Of a DNA stretch of 64,000 nucleotides, positions 1 to 11,932 are shown in pieces. The translations under genes were made by a program, and so were the position numbers. Below the pieces are notes generated by a model that was given only the letters and a program-made list of their open reading frames with translations, searched no databases and was not told where the DNA came from. Each line of letters begins with the position of its first letter. Within the stretch, counting starts at the first letter, position 1. Source of the stretch: Pochonia chlamydosporia 170 (lineage: Eukaryota; Ascomycota; Sordariomycetes; Hypocreales; Clavicipitaceae); assembly GCF_001653235.2 (NCBI RefSeq), contig NC_035796.1, forward strand, positions 310,001 to 374,000, in the 5' to 3' direction.

Positions 1-3000
1 GGCGAGTATTGTAGACAGTATTTCGAAAAGGAATTGCGAGAATTGACCAGTCCTTGAATGCCACCCAGTGAGCGACCTCTAGTGCCAACAATGAGCATGG
101 CTGGCTGGTACATTTGAATCTACAGGGCAAAATGCAGAGCAAAAGGTTAGTGTCTCAGTCGTGCATGAGGGCATGTCAGTCAGCTAGGGCAGGGAAAGAC
201 ATTCTGCACGTACCAGCTTCTGGAAGGTTGCATGTAATTTGCCGACGGCGTACTCGAGGACGAAGCTGATGGCGCGATTGGCACCGTTCTTGGCCAAAAT
301 GTTTTGCATAACATTGGCCGCATCTTCTTGGTACTGTTTATCATTGTAGCGAATTTCCTTTTCGATGACCCGGACGCAGACAATTTCATCGCCATCGTCG
401 ACCAGCTCGTCGAGTAACCACTGAATCGCATAGTCGGAGTAGGAATGCTCATCAACGCCGACCATGAAGCTGCGTGATCTGCGTCGAGCTTGGTAGCCCT
501 TGTGTCGAACGTTGAGAGTCAATGAGAGGGTGTTGTTCTTGGTTGCCTCTCCACTGGGGACATTGTCGAATCCAACGTGATGCTGAAACCTGTTGTTTTT
601 GGTCTCGGTTAGCGTCGCCATTGTGCGGGAAATGAGACAGCCTTGCAGCCGTGGTAAATCGGGTGAACAAGAGCAATGAGGTAGAGATGAATAATGTTGG
701 GTAGTAATGATAAATAAAATAAAGTAAAATAAAAACAGCGACAAAGGCAACCAAAATCGTAATCAAGAGAAAGAGGAGTAGTGGCAGGAGAAGAGGAGGC
801 TTAGGCGTGGGAAGTTGAGCATGTGAGTGGACGAGAACAGTCAACTTTGACTTGCCCAGACTTGACCAGACTTGACTTGACACTTAAAAAACCATGACTC
901 CACCACCGTGGCGGCCACAATAGACTCAGTTAGTGTCTTCAACTAGCCTGAGCTCAGTTCGTCTGCGGCCACTCAAGAGCAAAAGATCCTGGTCAAGGAA
1001 TGAAGTATGGTGCTTATGCACCCACTCAACTCTGCCACCACCGTATTGAATCAATGTGCGACCAGACCCCATTGCCTGGCCTTGTCATGAAGCTGGCCTT
1101 GCCTTGTTCAGACGAGAGGGGAGGAGAGGAGAGGGTCCAGTCCAGTCCAGTCGAGGCAAGCCCCGCGTGCGGCCAGGTGCGCTCACGGTGGCGACTGTTC
1201 ACTTGAGCAGTCCAGATGTCTGGTCTGGTCAGGCCAGAAATGACATCCATGCATGCCATGCTCTCCCGTGCCATACCAGGCTGTGGGCTGTTCATGCTTG
1301 GCTGCTGACTTGCAGCGGGGTAGAAGGGATGGGCGCCGAGTGGATTCTTACTCCTCATCCTCACCCTCACTCCGTGCAGTGCAGCACTTAAAATTATACT
1401 GATAATTGATGAGAAGTGTCGAGTCGTCCGTCTGGTGTCAGGTTGCTTCAAGGCAGCAGCAGCAGCAACAGCAACTTCAGTGGAGACTGTAACTATCTTG
1501 AGACTCAAGCCTCAAAACAGGTCGAGTCTGGTCAAGTGGATCACGGCATGTCTTTCAAACAACGCTCGCAGCCAGATGAGGCAGGCAGACCACCAAACTG
1601 CGACCAAGCCAGGATCAATTGCTGTGCGCTGCCATAATAATAAAAGCAACAATCCGCGCAAACAAAGGTCGCTTAGACATGCTGATACAGCCAAGACATT
1701 GGAGGAGTGAGGCAGATAAATTGAAAATGCGCCAGAGTACGTCGCTGGCAAGTCCAGATCATGGCATGAATTGAGAAGGGCATCGCATCAAATCAACAAC
1801 AAACAGCACAAGGCGGGCACTCGTCCCGTCACCTGAACTGCCGTCCACTCATCCACTCCCTCCTGATGATGATGATGGGCTGTGGCACTAGCACTTGCAC
1901 TGGCCCTAGCACTGGCACAGGCACAGGTACTGTGGGCATGGCCGACATCATGGTGCATTTAGCCGACGAGATCTCAATCACTTGGATCTAAGGTATTCGT
2001 TTGGCTTGCGGGATCCGCCGCTACGCTTCTTCAATGCGGCTTCGGCATGGTTCCACTCCTCCGTTTCGAGGACACGATATGTGGGCCGGAATAAGTGTAA
2101 TGACAACCGAAGTGGATGATGAAATTGATGTAGTCGTGGTTGAAGGTAGTCGTGGTTGAAGAACCCTCAGCATGAACTGCATTGGTATTGCGGCAAACCG
2201 GCATCGTTCAACGCATCCAACATGTAGACTTCGGATAGAAATGCCGAGTTGGTGTGCACAACGTCGGAGCTGAGCGTTGAACGTACCGCAGCGTAGGCAG
2301 GGGTTATTTCGATTTAAACCAACCCATTCGCCTCGCCTTTGCGCAACCACGGAGAACCCGATTCTGCTCGCTCTTACAACATGCTGTTGCACGACCATCC
2401 AACCCCTTGTTTGGACGTCTTTTTGTTGACAGGAAAAAGTAGGACAGTGGGAAAACAGTGTGTGAAACGGTTATGGACAGAACAATGCAGAGACAAGGAG
2501 AGTAGTAAGTCTTACCGTTGGGGCGGCGGGGACGCATTTCGAATGCGCAGGCTATAAGGAGTCTGCTTCTGAGGACCAGGCGCAATGGATGGGTTTCTTG
2601 ATCGTCGAAATGAAACGGATGAAATGGACGACTTTCGACCAAACGAACTCTCTGAACGGGCATCGGTAGGCGTTCTGTCCGAAGGCGAATGATCAGGTTT
2701 TGGCAGCTCCTCGGGGAAAGAGATGCTAGATTTCCTCGGGTCCATTGGCGAGGGCTCTCCACTAGAAGCCTGAGTCTCATCAATCTTTGCATCAACCTTG
2801 ATCGGCGGTGGAAAGTAAGATACTGATGTATCAATCGTGGTGCTCGCCTTGGTCTTCACAGAATCCGTTCTGGCGGGCATCTTGGCATCCAGCTTTGTCT
2901 CGGGCTGCACCTCCTTCGGCGGTACAGATGCCATGGGCGATACATCAGAGCCAGGGCTCTGGGACGGACGCGGCGAATGCATCATGAAGGATAGCCGCTT

Positions 3001-3111
3001 GATTCGTGACGATTTTCCTCCTCCTCCTCCTTCGCCGTCCATAGGCGGACTGGTGTCGGTACTATGACGGCCAAAAACTGAAGATTTAGGGCGACCGGCA
3101 AAGGTGAGCAT
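1..3111 (-). CDS. Universal stress protein (USP) domain protein, partial at left edge
   Basis: Exons read on the minus strand are 3111-2516, 589-214 and 119-1 (continues off the window). Exon 1 codes about 199 residues of Ser/Pro/Lys-rich, probably disordered sequence starting MLTFAGRP. Exons 2 and 3 carry a USP (nucleotide-binding, UspA-like) domain, with VGVDEHSYSDYAIQWLLDEL and the nucleotide-loop motif GTRGRSLGG. Intron 1 would be 1926 bp: donor GTAAGA at 2515, branch GCTAAC and acceptor AACAG ending at 590. The phases match exactly (CG|G gives Arg), producing PPPQRFQHHVGFD across the junction. Intron 2 is 213-120 (GTACGT...CTGTAG). Family knowledge: fungal USP proteins often carry a long disordered N-terminus before the USP domain. 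An in-frame ATG at 621 lies inside intron 1 and could start a short isoform. The exact cellular role is unknown. Confidence 0.8.
590..2515 (-). other. Long intron 1 of the USP gene, no internal exon recognised
   Basis: This stretch lies between the donor GTAAGACTTAC and the acceptor AACAG on the minus strand. It has several short unrelated ORFs but none with recognisable domain content. It contains a GCACTRGCACTGGCACAGG-like imperfect repeat near 1885-1930, a GAT/ATG-rich patch near 1865 and several CCAGAC/GTCTGG words. At 1.9 kb it is far longer than every other intron in the window (about 43-90 bp). Confidence 0.55.
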
Positions 3112-6100
3112 TTGTGGCAAACGGGACCAGCACACGACTCCAAAAAAAGAAACCAAAAAAAATAGAAGCAGAGTATGGAGGAATATAAAAGGGCCAAGGT
3201 CGATTTGGTCCAAATGACCAGCAGACAACAACCGGGGTAAAAGGACAAGGGGTATAAAAGGCCAGAGGAAAAAAGAGACGGAACCAGAGAGAGAAAAGGT
3301 CTCAACCATGAACAGACCACCGTCTGTGTGGTGTTGTTGCCTGTCGACCCAGTGGCGAGGCGAAGTTGTCGGTTGAACCCAGCGTCGACAGTTGTTCCTA
3401 AATCCAAACCGTGGCAATCTAATAGGATGGTCGGCAGAGGATGAGAATGCTGTGGTCGAATGCCGTGTGGCTAGTCGAAATGGCAAAATGGAACAATCTA
3501 AGACAACAAATCTGCACTGAGACGGCTCTGGATCACTTTGGATCACTTTTCGGCACAGATGTGCCGAGTGAAGGAGACACAGTAGAGACGGTCGGGAAGG
3601 TGCAGGGAGTTTGTGCGTCGATGTTTTCCGTATTCGCTCCGATTGCAGAAGAAGAAGAAGGGACCTTTTTTTTCTGTCTCCCCTTTTTTTTCTCTTTTTT
3701 TTTTTTGACTTGTCAGGTCTTTTTCTTCTCTTTGTGTGTTGCTGACTGACGTTGCACAAGGTCCGGGCGAGGATGTTTCTCTACCACTGACTATCAGCAA
3801 CAGAGACAGTGAGATGGTGCAATGTCAACGCTAGGTTGCATCCATGTGCTGGCGACTCTGCAGATGGGGATGACGATGACGATGACTGCAGAAAGGCATC
3901 CAAGTGTCGAATGTCTAAGATAGTGAGGCTGTGTACTGGTCTGCTTGCTGCTTACTCCGTACAGAATCAAAAGAGGAGAGAAGAAGAAAAAAAATGGTTG
4001 ACTTGAAGTGATGCAAAAACAATGGCCTAATGTCTCCGCACGGGTAGTGAACTTGGCACAATGTGTCCACGACCACGGGGGGTTGGAGCACTGGAACAAA
4101 ATGGCGAGGCTCGAGAAAAAGGCCAAGGCAATGGAAGGCCGAACCGACACAGGTTACCAAATGGTTGGGAGAATAAAAGGCTTTTCTTGTCGCTGGTCGA
4201 GCAGTGAGCTTTGATGCCGGGGATCCTTGAAGCTTTTCGGAGCTTGGGCCAGGCAATGACCAGATGAGAGGACTGAGTAAGTGAAAAAAAAAGGGAGCCA
4301 AGCTGCCAGGGCTGTTGACCAACAAGAGTCAAGAGTGTGTTTATTGCTGTTGGTCTGTAGGATGAATGTGATCTGGCAAGATGTAGAGAATAAAAAAGAC
4401 GAAATAAAATGAATAGAAATGGTCGACAGCAAAAGTTTGAATGTAGAAACTCCGAGTCGAAGGCTGGCAAACAGCCAGACAGAAATCAGCAAATACCAGT
4501 TGAGACTGTCTGGTAGACTGCACACCTGGGGAAAGGAAGGGGGCACTGGAGCTGCCGCCAAACGCACGTGGTAAGCAGTTCAGTAGTTCCCGGACGCACG
4601 AATCCTTGCTCTCGGTTCCCAGCAATCTGAAATTTTACCAGTTGACCTCCTTATCCAATACGCCCTTTGTTTTGCACCAGTCAGTCTATGACGGGGGGAT
4701 GGGCGAAAAGGTGGTGTCTGGCTTTCGAATCTTGCTTGTGGTAGCGCGGTAAGGCAGACGTCACCTTCACCCTGTTCTTGTCTTGTTCTGGATGAACCTT
4801 GTCCTTGGGCAACCAGACCAGGCCAGACCAGGATCCGGAAAATAAGCAGGATGATGTTCCCTGGTCTTTAATATCCGGGACGAAAAAAAACCCCCCCCAA
4901 AATAAGAAAACATAAAATAAAAAAGATTTATCAGGCAGTGCTTGTGTGCTAAAGAGCAACAGCCCTGGCCACAAGGTCTCGGCTACCTAGGTTGGTCTGA
5001 CCTCAAGTATTCGTCGCGCCTGGTCCAGATGTAGTCTTGTTGCTGCGATGCACTGCAATGCGTCCAGTCTGGTCTGGTCTCATCAATGTCTAGTTGAGCC
5101 GTCAATCACCTGATGCCCCGTAATGCCCGTGCCCGACGGACCAGCTTGACGGACAAGACCGAACAGACGGAGCCAAGGACCCAAAGAGGGGACGATATTG
5201 GGGTTGGGAATTCAATAGCTCCAGATGGGGAGGCTGTGGCGCGAGCTAAAGTTGGCGTTTAAAACGACAGACAGACAATTGTCTGGATTGTGTAGAGATG
5301 AGCTTGAGGCGAAGTTGGCGGTGGTGTTTAGTCTGGTGGTCTAGATGCTCAAGCTGCGTATTCCGTGCAGAACGGACCAGACCGTCTCGTATGATGGAGA
5401 AGTCAAGTCAATAACTATCGGTGGAAATGCAGAATCGGGCACCGAGTGGGCTGTTCGTCGAGATAAACACTCGGATGGATCAGATCTCAGAAGATGAGAG
5501 ATGTGACAGCTGCATGTAATAAAAGCGCTATCATGTACTCCGTATGGATGCTGCTGCATGTATGGAGTATTTGTGGAAATATCTGTTGCCTTGATTGCGC
5601 ACCTTTCTTTTTCTTACCCACAAAGGCTGGCTGTGCTGTTCCGTCCTTAAATACGGTCAGGTCAGATCAGTGTTGTGAGGCTGTGAAGACAATGCTCTGC
5701 ATTCGATGTTCGTTCGATGGTTATCCGTGAAGAGTGAGTACCGGTAGCAGCCGTGAGGTAAATAAAAGTAGAGTACAGAGTATAGTGCCGTCTATTTATA
5801 TCAAAACTCCGTGTTCGTCAAGTCGCATGTGTTGTTGTACAGATTATCATACGAAATTCACCGAGGGTTGGTCAGCTTCTTCAACGAAATAAAGTAGCTG
5901 GAGAATTGCCCAATTCGGCCGTCTCTTGGGGTACACGAGCACTTAAATACGACGGCCTGGGAACAGACCAGACTACATTAGTACCTAGAGATAGACATGG
6001 CTGTTTGTCAAATAATGGGCAGTTCTGGCTGTCAGTAGAAACCTTGGAGGTCAACCAGACACCTGTGCGTGCGGTACAGCAGCTGCACATGCCGGCCCTT

Positions 6101-9100
6101 CCCTGCCTGCCTGCCTGCCACCTAAACAGGAGACAAGACATCTCCAGCTTCAGTGTTGTCTGGTACCAGATGCGTGTGGGGATTTGACTCGACAGACTTG
6201 GACCATTCGAGCATTTGACCATTCGACCATTTGCTGTTGGGATGCATCATGGCGTCCGGCATCAGCCAGACCCTCCATGTCGGCTTGCCTGCCATCTCAG
6301 CTTGCCATGTGGGGCCTGTGTGAACCAACCTTGCCAACAAAGAGACAGGAACGACCAGACTGGACATGGGCAAGGACATGGTCATGGACATGGATATGGA
6401 GGCGACCAAGGGAAGGAAGGAGGGATGGCTGCCTTGGTCCTGCCGCCAATGGCCATGTTTATCTCAACTCAAGTCGGGTTGAATTGTCTGCTCAAGTGCT
6501 TCATCTTGTTGCATCTCCAGTGCCGGGGAGTCGCCATGTCCAGAGTTCAATGTTTGCATGCCGCCATCTTTGCATTTTGCATTGCAATCTTAATCTACCT
6601 TGCATTTCTCTACTTCCTTATCCTTGTGGTAAGCCCCTTCCCTTCCAACTGGGTCATCTAACTGAGCCAAGTCCCAAGCATTGACTCTATCTATCCCCAG
6701 CCCTCAACGCGCTGCGTCCTCTGCCCGTTCACCCCGTCATTGACCCTGTCACCTCGCCACCTCGCTCAACTTGACCCTCCTCCAACTGGCCATCCCCAGA
6801 CCGACCCTCACTCAGCTCTGCCCGCCAAGACGATTAGGCGTCACAGCTCCAGCTCCTGGCCAAGGAATCCCGCCCCAGCAGCAAAACCACACATCACAAA
6901 CGGAGACAGACACAGCACTGCGCCGACGCTAGGACGTGCGTGTGCTTGCTCGTGGTGCGGAATGCCTACATATTGCAATCAATACGCAGTGCGCTACTGT
7001 CCCAGGGAACCCGCTAAGTGTTGGTCGCACAGCCATGCTTCATTCAAGCTCACTCCCTTACAGAAGACGAGGCAACTATGATTCATTGACTTGCTGACCA
7101 GGACGACCAGACTTGAACTGTTCTGCGTGTGCCCTCACAGTACAATCGCGAATCGTGGGGGCGACGGCCGCCTCCAAGATCAGCTTTCCGCCACAAGACC
7201 ACCAAGTTGGCCACCCATCGCCTTTGTTTGTTAGGTATTTCGCACATTGACCTTTGATCTGATTAGCTCGCAGTTTACGGAAATCAAGTCGTATATCCGA
7301 CCCTTGACCGTTGACCGTTGACCGATGATTGTGCTCTGGCTCGGGAAGTCAACCACCTCCATACCAGTCCAACAACTGCCCGCGGAACATAAAGTACCAG
7401 TCGGAGCCACGAAACGTTATTCGTAGAACTAACCAACACTACGGAAGTTCCGTCCCGATGGTAAGATAAACGACTTCCCCCCAGAGTCGTAATTACAACA
7501 TTCCAGCAGGGGGATCATCGAAATTCGGGCTTTCGCCAAGGAAAACGCCTCCGCATCTCCGGAGCGGGACGATCTAGCAAACATTTGAAGCGGTTATCGT
7601 GCTAATGTGCTGTATATTTGGCTGTTGGCCGGCTCTTCTTGGCGTTTAGGATCGCCTTCACACATGACGAGGCGCCACCATACTATATCCTGCACGAATG
7701 GGGGCTTTTCTCATTCAAGCAAACACCATATTGGAGTGTTTTCGACCGTTCAATCAAGATATCCCCGCTCGCACCCTTGCCAAGTCGTGCCGCGGAAACG
7801 CTTTTGGGATCTACGCCGCCTTGAGGCTCCAGGTAGGGCCATCAACCGGATATGTTTACCTCGATGGATCGTCATATTCTGAAAGATGCTACTCCGTACA
7901 GCAGTGAGGGCATTTACGGAGACCCTTATTCGTGATTCCGCCGCCTTTTCCCAATCATTGCATTTGAGACATTACATGGGACGTTGTCCAATTCCCCTTT
8001 ATTGGGAGGCTGTGTACATTGACCAAGCATCCAGTATTTCTCTTTGCTTCTTGTCTCTTCTCCCCCGTCGCATCTCCAACGGAACCAGCCCGACCAGTTC
8101 AGTGTTTTAAGAGACCACGTCTGTTCTCCGACAGGGGTCCAACAAAAACAATGGGTAGATCCGCCAATTCCAGCACAGATTGGGTTTTTTTCAGCCAGGA
8201 TATCACGCCGACTGAGATGGAGGGTGGGGGCCGAACCGGCTCTCGTTCAAACATCCATCCAACAAGCCGGCTGCCTCCCTACTCTGTGTCTCCAAGTCTG
8301 ACCGTAGAGGAAACGAGACGGGCCAAGGTCAAGTCAAGTCTATCGTTAAGCTTGAACTGTAGACATCATGTGCGGCTTTGTGGCAACTCATTGCCTTTTT
8401 TGATACATTTAGCCCCCGCGGACGGATGCCATTCGTTCCTTCAGCTGTAGGAAACAAAACAGAACTGACTTTGTCCAGCCTCTCAATCTTGACCGCCAAG
8501 TGTGAGCAAACATCCTTCCGAATCTCTGGAAACGACAAAAAATAAACCCGACACCTTCCACGTTCTTGATGAGTCTGCAGTAGGGGTCAACTGTCTCTCC
8601 CTCTCTCCACGTGGGTTGTCGACAGGCGATTACTCCCAGAATCAAAGACGCACAAGGGAAAAACTTTACAAAGCCTGATAACCGTATTCACCTCGGCAAA
8701 CTTGGGAACCTGGGAACCTGGGAACTCGGAGCCTGAAGGGCTACCCCCAGCTAGTCAACGATAACCTGCATTCGGTGAGCGACAGTCCCGCCCAGGATCT
8801 GACTTCGGCCTACGGAATGGTGTGCCGCCAACCACTCTACGGCCAAATGCTATGCAGGATACATGATCGGTAAAAATTAAAAAATTTTGCCATTCCATCG
8901 ATTCCGGGATATTACGAACCATCAGAAAATAGTTACAATATTGCCTCCGGCTGATAGAAAAGTTGCCTTGCTTGGTGAAAGATCCGCGACACGCGAATGG
9001 CGTCCGGTGCGGAGGGATAGGTATCCCTGCCCGCCAAGACGAGTGACGTTCACGGGGTGGAATGTGTCCTGTGCTTGCGTCTACTGTGCCAGTTAGTTGG

Positions 9101-9611
9101 GTAGTTGGTGATATGTGGTGACCACCGGGGAGTGGCATTCCGGCACGCGGCTTGAATTGAAAGTTAAGGTTATTGCCACTTTGATGCGTAGCGTCACGGT
9201 CTCGTGGTTATTCGATATGCCTGCCGTTGATGATACATTGTTGGCATGTCACTCAGATTGTGGGATGCGTCATTTTAACCCGTTTTGAAATTTTGAATCT
9301 TGATGCTTAAAAAACCTCAACTGTATCTAATATTAAGATTTCGTCCCATCCATCGACGTGGTGAGTGGTTACGCATTCTGCAAGTTTTGCAGGTTGTGCG
9401 TACCCCTACCATCATGCTTGACTTTGTCCCCCAACTCCGTGACGCCAATGCCATGCAACCTGGATGGTGCATACTTGTCCGGTTAGTTGTCGCCGAGTCT
9501 ACCCGGTTTTCTAACGCATTGGCTTTATAGGCGTAGAATGGGAGTGCTCTGACGTTTTGTGCCGGTTCTCTTTATTTTCGTTTCTTTTGTTTGTGGGAAG
9601 AAGAATAGAAA
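3112..9611. other. 6.5-kb gene-poor stretch upstream of the USP gene
   Basis: No ORF here resembles a known domain or has convincing splice-linked continuation; the open frames are short and compositionally odd. Visible content: homopolymers (T8-T10 runs around 3665-3710, adjacent A8 and C8 near 4885-4900), a GATGAC repeat near 3866, repeated CCAGAC/GTCTGG words and ACTCCGTA words (3955, 5535, 7885). It can hold the USP promoter and leader, the 3' end of eIF3L and possibly non-coding RNA, but nothing can be called from sequence alone. Confidence 0.5.
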
Positions 9612-11218
9612 CTAGTTGTAGGTGCGGGAGAGGTTGCGGAGGTACCAGTCTACTAGTTTGCGTCCTACCTTGGCCTCGGAAATGTGAATCAGATCCTGTG
9701 AAAGAGTTAGTATGAATGGTTTTACCAAGCATGTAAATGAAAAAGGAAAGAAAGGAAAGAGTGAAAACGTACCCCCTGCAAAGCGTAGTCAAGGTCGCTA
9801 ACATTGACCAGCTCGCCGTCAAGAAGACTCTGGTCATTCCATCGCAGCTGCTTGGTGCGCTGCTTGGTGACCAGGAGCCAGGATCGGAGCTCCTCGGGCT
9901 TGACCTCAAGGAAGCCAGCGAGCTTGTTCAGATCCATGGTTGTGTAGAGTCTCAGGTAGGACTTGATGGTAGGGCTCCACATGTTGGTCTTGACCTCGTC
10001 CATGAACACGGCGAGGTGGTGCTCGACAGGATCAATGTTGGACTCGGGGTTGTCAAAGTCGGGGGGGACGGGGGAGATGAACTTGGGGCAGGCAGCTCGG
10101 AAGAGCTCCTCAAAGATGGGCAGGGACTCGGGGCCGCCGCGCTGCAGCTTCAGCAGCTGGTCGCCGTACTTCTCGCGGAGGGCGCTGTGGATGGTGTCGT
10201 CCAGTCGGGTGGGCTGGAAGGCCACGCAGATGGCGATGAGGGCGTACATCTGCTCGTTCTTCTTGGTGATGGAGTCGTACTGCGCGTTCTTCTGGAAGTT
10301 CTTGGTGCGCGAGACGTAGATGAGGATGTGGCTGAACATGCGGATGGCGTCGGCGTAGCGGTGCATCATCATGTAGGAGAAGCCGACGTAGTAGTACGTC
10401 GTGAAGTGGGCGGCCATGACACGCGCAAACATGGCCTTCTTGTTCAGCTCGATGTCGTCGAGCGTCTTGAGGGCCAGGCTGAAATCCCCGAGCAGGCAGT
10501 GCACCCGGAGGAGGCCGATGATGGAGAAGTATCCCAGCATCTTGTAGAGGTTCTTGGAGCCGTACTCGCCTGCTACGGCGGCGGGGTCCTCGTTTCGCTT
10601 CATGGCGGCGAGCTGCTCTGCAATCTGGGATCGCTGGATGAGCGAGTACAGCACGTTGAGAACGCTGTACGAGCCCCAGGTGTTGGGGTTCTCGCGGAGG
10701 ATCTGGATTTCTTCCTCGTTGGAGGCTTGGCGAGCGATTCGTGATCTGTACGAGGAGAAGGAGTTGAACTGATAGATGAATTCATCGATGACATCCCAGG
10801 CCCAGTAGTACTAATAATTTCGTGTTAGTGCTAGCTTATTCCACCTAAAATCGGTCCCATGATATTTTTTTTAATTCATGTATTTATTATGTGCTTCGGG
10901 CAGACTAACCGAAGGAGGCTCGAGGTCGACAGGTCCCTCAGAGTTCAAGATGAAGTGAAACAGGCTGCAGTAGGAGTCGTAGCTCTGGAACTTGACTTCC
11001 AAAGGTGCTGAAAAGTCGAGAGGTTGAGCAGCCTGCACAAGTCGCGCCTGAATGTCGTCGGCTTGTTGCGCCATGGTCAGTGAGGTGGTCTGGCTGAGCT
11101 CGTCACCATCCTCGTACTGGACGTGCTCCTTGTACTCGGCCACCAGGGCTTCCTCCTCGACATCACTGTCATCATCGATCGCGCGGGCTGGTGCCACGCC
11201 GTTCTGGTACGTCGCCAT
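9612..11218 (-). CDS. Eukaryotic translation initiation factor 3 subunit L
   Basis: Subunit L of the eIF3 complex, which helps recruit the 40S ribosome to mRNA in the cytoplasm. Exons on the minus strand are 11218-10910, 10810-9773 and 9695-9612, giving 476 residues. Both introns have ACTAAC-type branch points and the codon phase is intact (103 + 346 + 27 codons). The N-terminus is acidic (DDDSDVEEEALVAEYKEHVQ). The middle has the family sequence YYWAWDVIDEFIYQFNSFSS and continues through a helical, TPR/PCI-like body. The last exon ends LVDWYLRNLSRTYN. Length fits fungal eIF3L. The start was chosen at MATYQNG because the upstream in-frame residues lie in the shared promoter. It is head-to-head with EFL1, so a translation factor and a ribosome-maturation factor share one 714-bp intergenic region. 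Confidence 0.95.
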
Positions 11219-11932
11219 CTTGTTCGGTCGCTCGTCGTCGTCTCGTCGAGAGTCGAAGGCGGGTTGAGGGGCACAGCAACCGAAATTTTGCGCTTGGCTT
11301 GAGGGGCTCGACACTCTCTCACGGAATTTTCGTGTTGTTAGGGCTTGTGGTGCCGATATGCGACAAACGTGCACATCTGTGGGGGGTAAGTGCATATCGT
11401 TTGCAGGTACCGAGCGAAAGCATGGTGCGGCGAGTGTGGTTACGAAGCGGGGCATCCAGAGGTCGATGCTACGAGCGAGGGGCAGGCATAGGCATATCAA
11501 GATTCAACGGCAGGCAAGGCCGGAGGTAGCAAAAGTCTGATGGGTTCGTCACACAGGAATAGTCTTGCAAACTTTTCTTTCTCGTCTCTCTTTGGCAGCA
11601 CTAAAAGGCACTTGACTCATCTCAACTCATAGAGCATCATAAGATCTGTTTCTGGGGGATCCAAACCATCCAACAAGGACCAGTGGCGTGGCTGCTGGTG
11701 GAGCAACTTGCATCGAAAGAGTCACACACCATGATCCAATCAGGCATCTGAAAAGTACGACGAGAGCTTTTGCTGACCAACATCCGAGAGCTTCAAAAAG
11801 CTCCAGTGGCACAAGCTGTGTCGTCTCAAGGTGTAAACAAGTTATAGCCTCACGGGGGCTTTGCGTATTTAGAGCGAGGATCCCATTCATCTTTGCTCGA
11901 GATAGCCCGTTGCGGGACACAATTCGCCCATC
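11219..11932. promoter_or_regulatory. Divergent promoter region between eIF3L and EFL1
   Basis: These 714 bp separate the two start codons, which point away from each other. The region has TGACTCA at 11613-11619, the core recognised by GCN4/CPC1-type bZIP activators in fungi, followed by a related CAACTCAT. No TATA box is evident, as is common for housekeeping genes. The co-regulation is inferred. Confidence 0.4.

Noticed and set aside
1026..1508. 160-residue minus-strand open frame within the USP intron
   Set aside because: No domain, no splice continuation and unusual composition; more likely intron sequence.
6184..6684. Two overlapping plus-strand open frames of 148 and 166 residues
   Set aside because: His/Gly repeats from GGACATGG-type words and one chance hydrophobic segment; no start context or homology recognised.
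9085..9130. Stretch resembling the 3' half of fungal 5S rRNA (TTGGGTAGTTGG...GTGACCACC)
   Set aside because: Only short scattered matches; the 5' half and the rest of the 5S structure are absent.
9737..10744. 335-residue open frame antisense to eIF3L
   Set aside because: It mirrors the codon bias of the real gene and is Val/Leu/Gly/Asp-repetitive with no domain.
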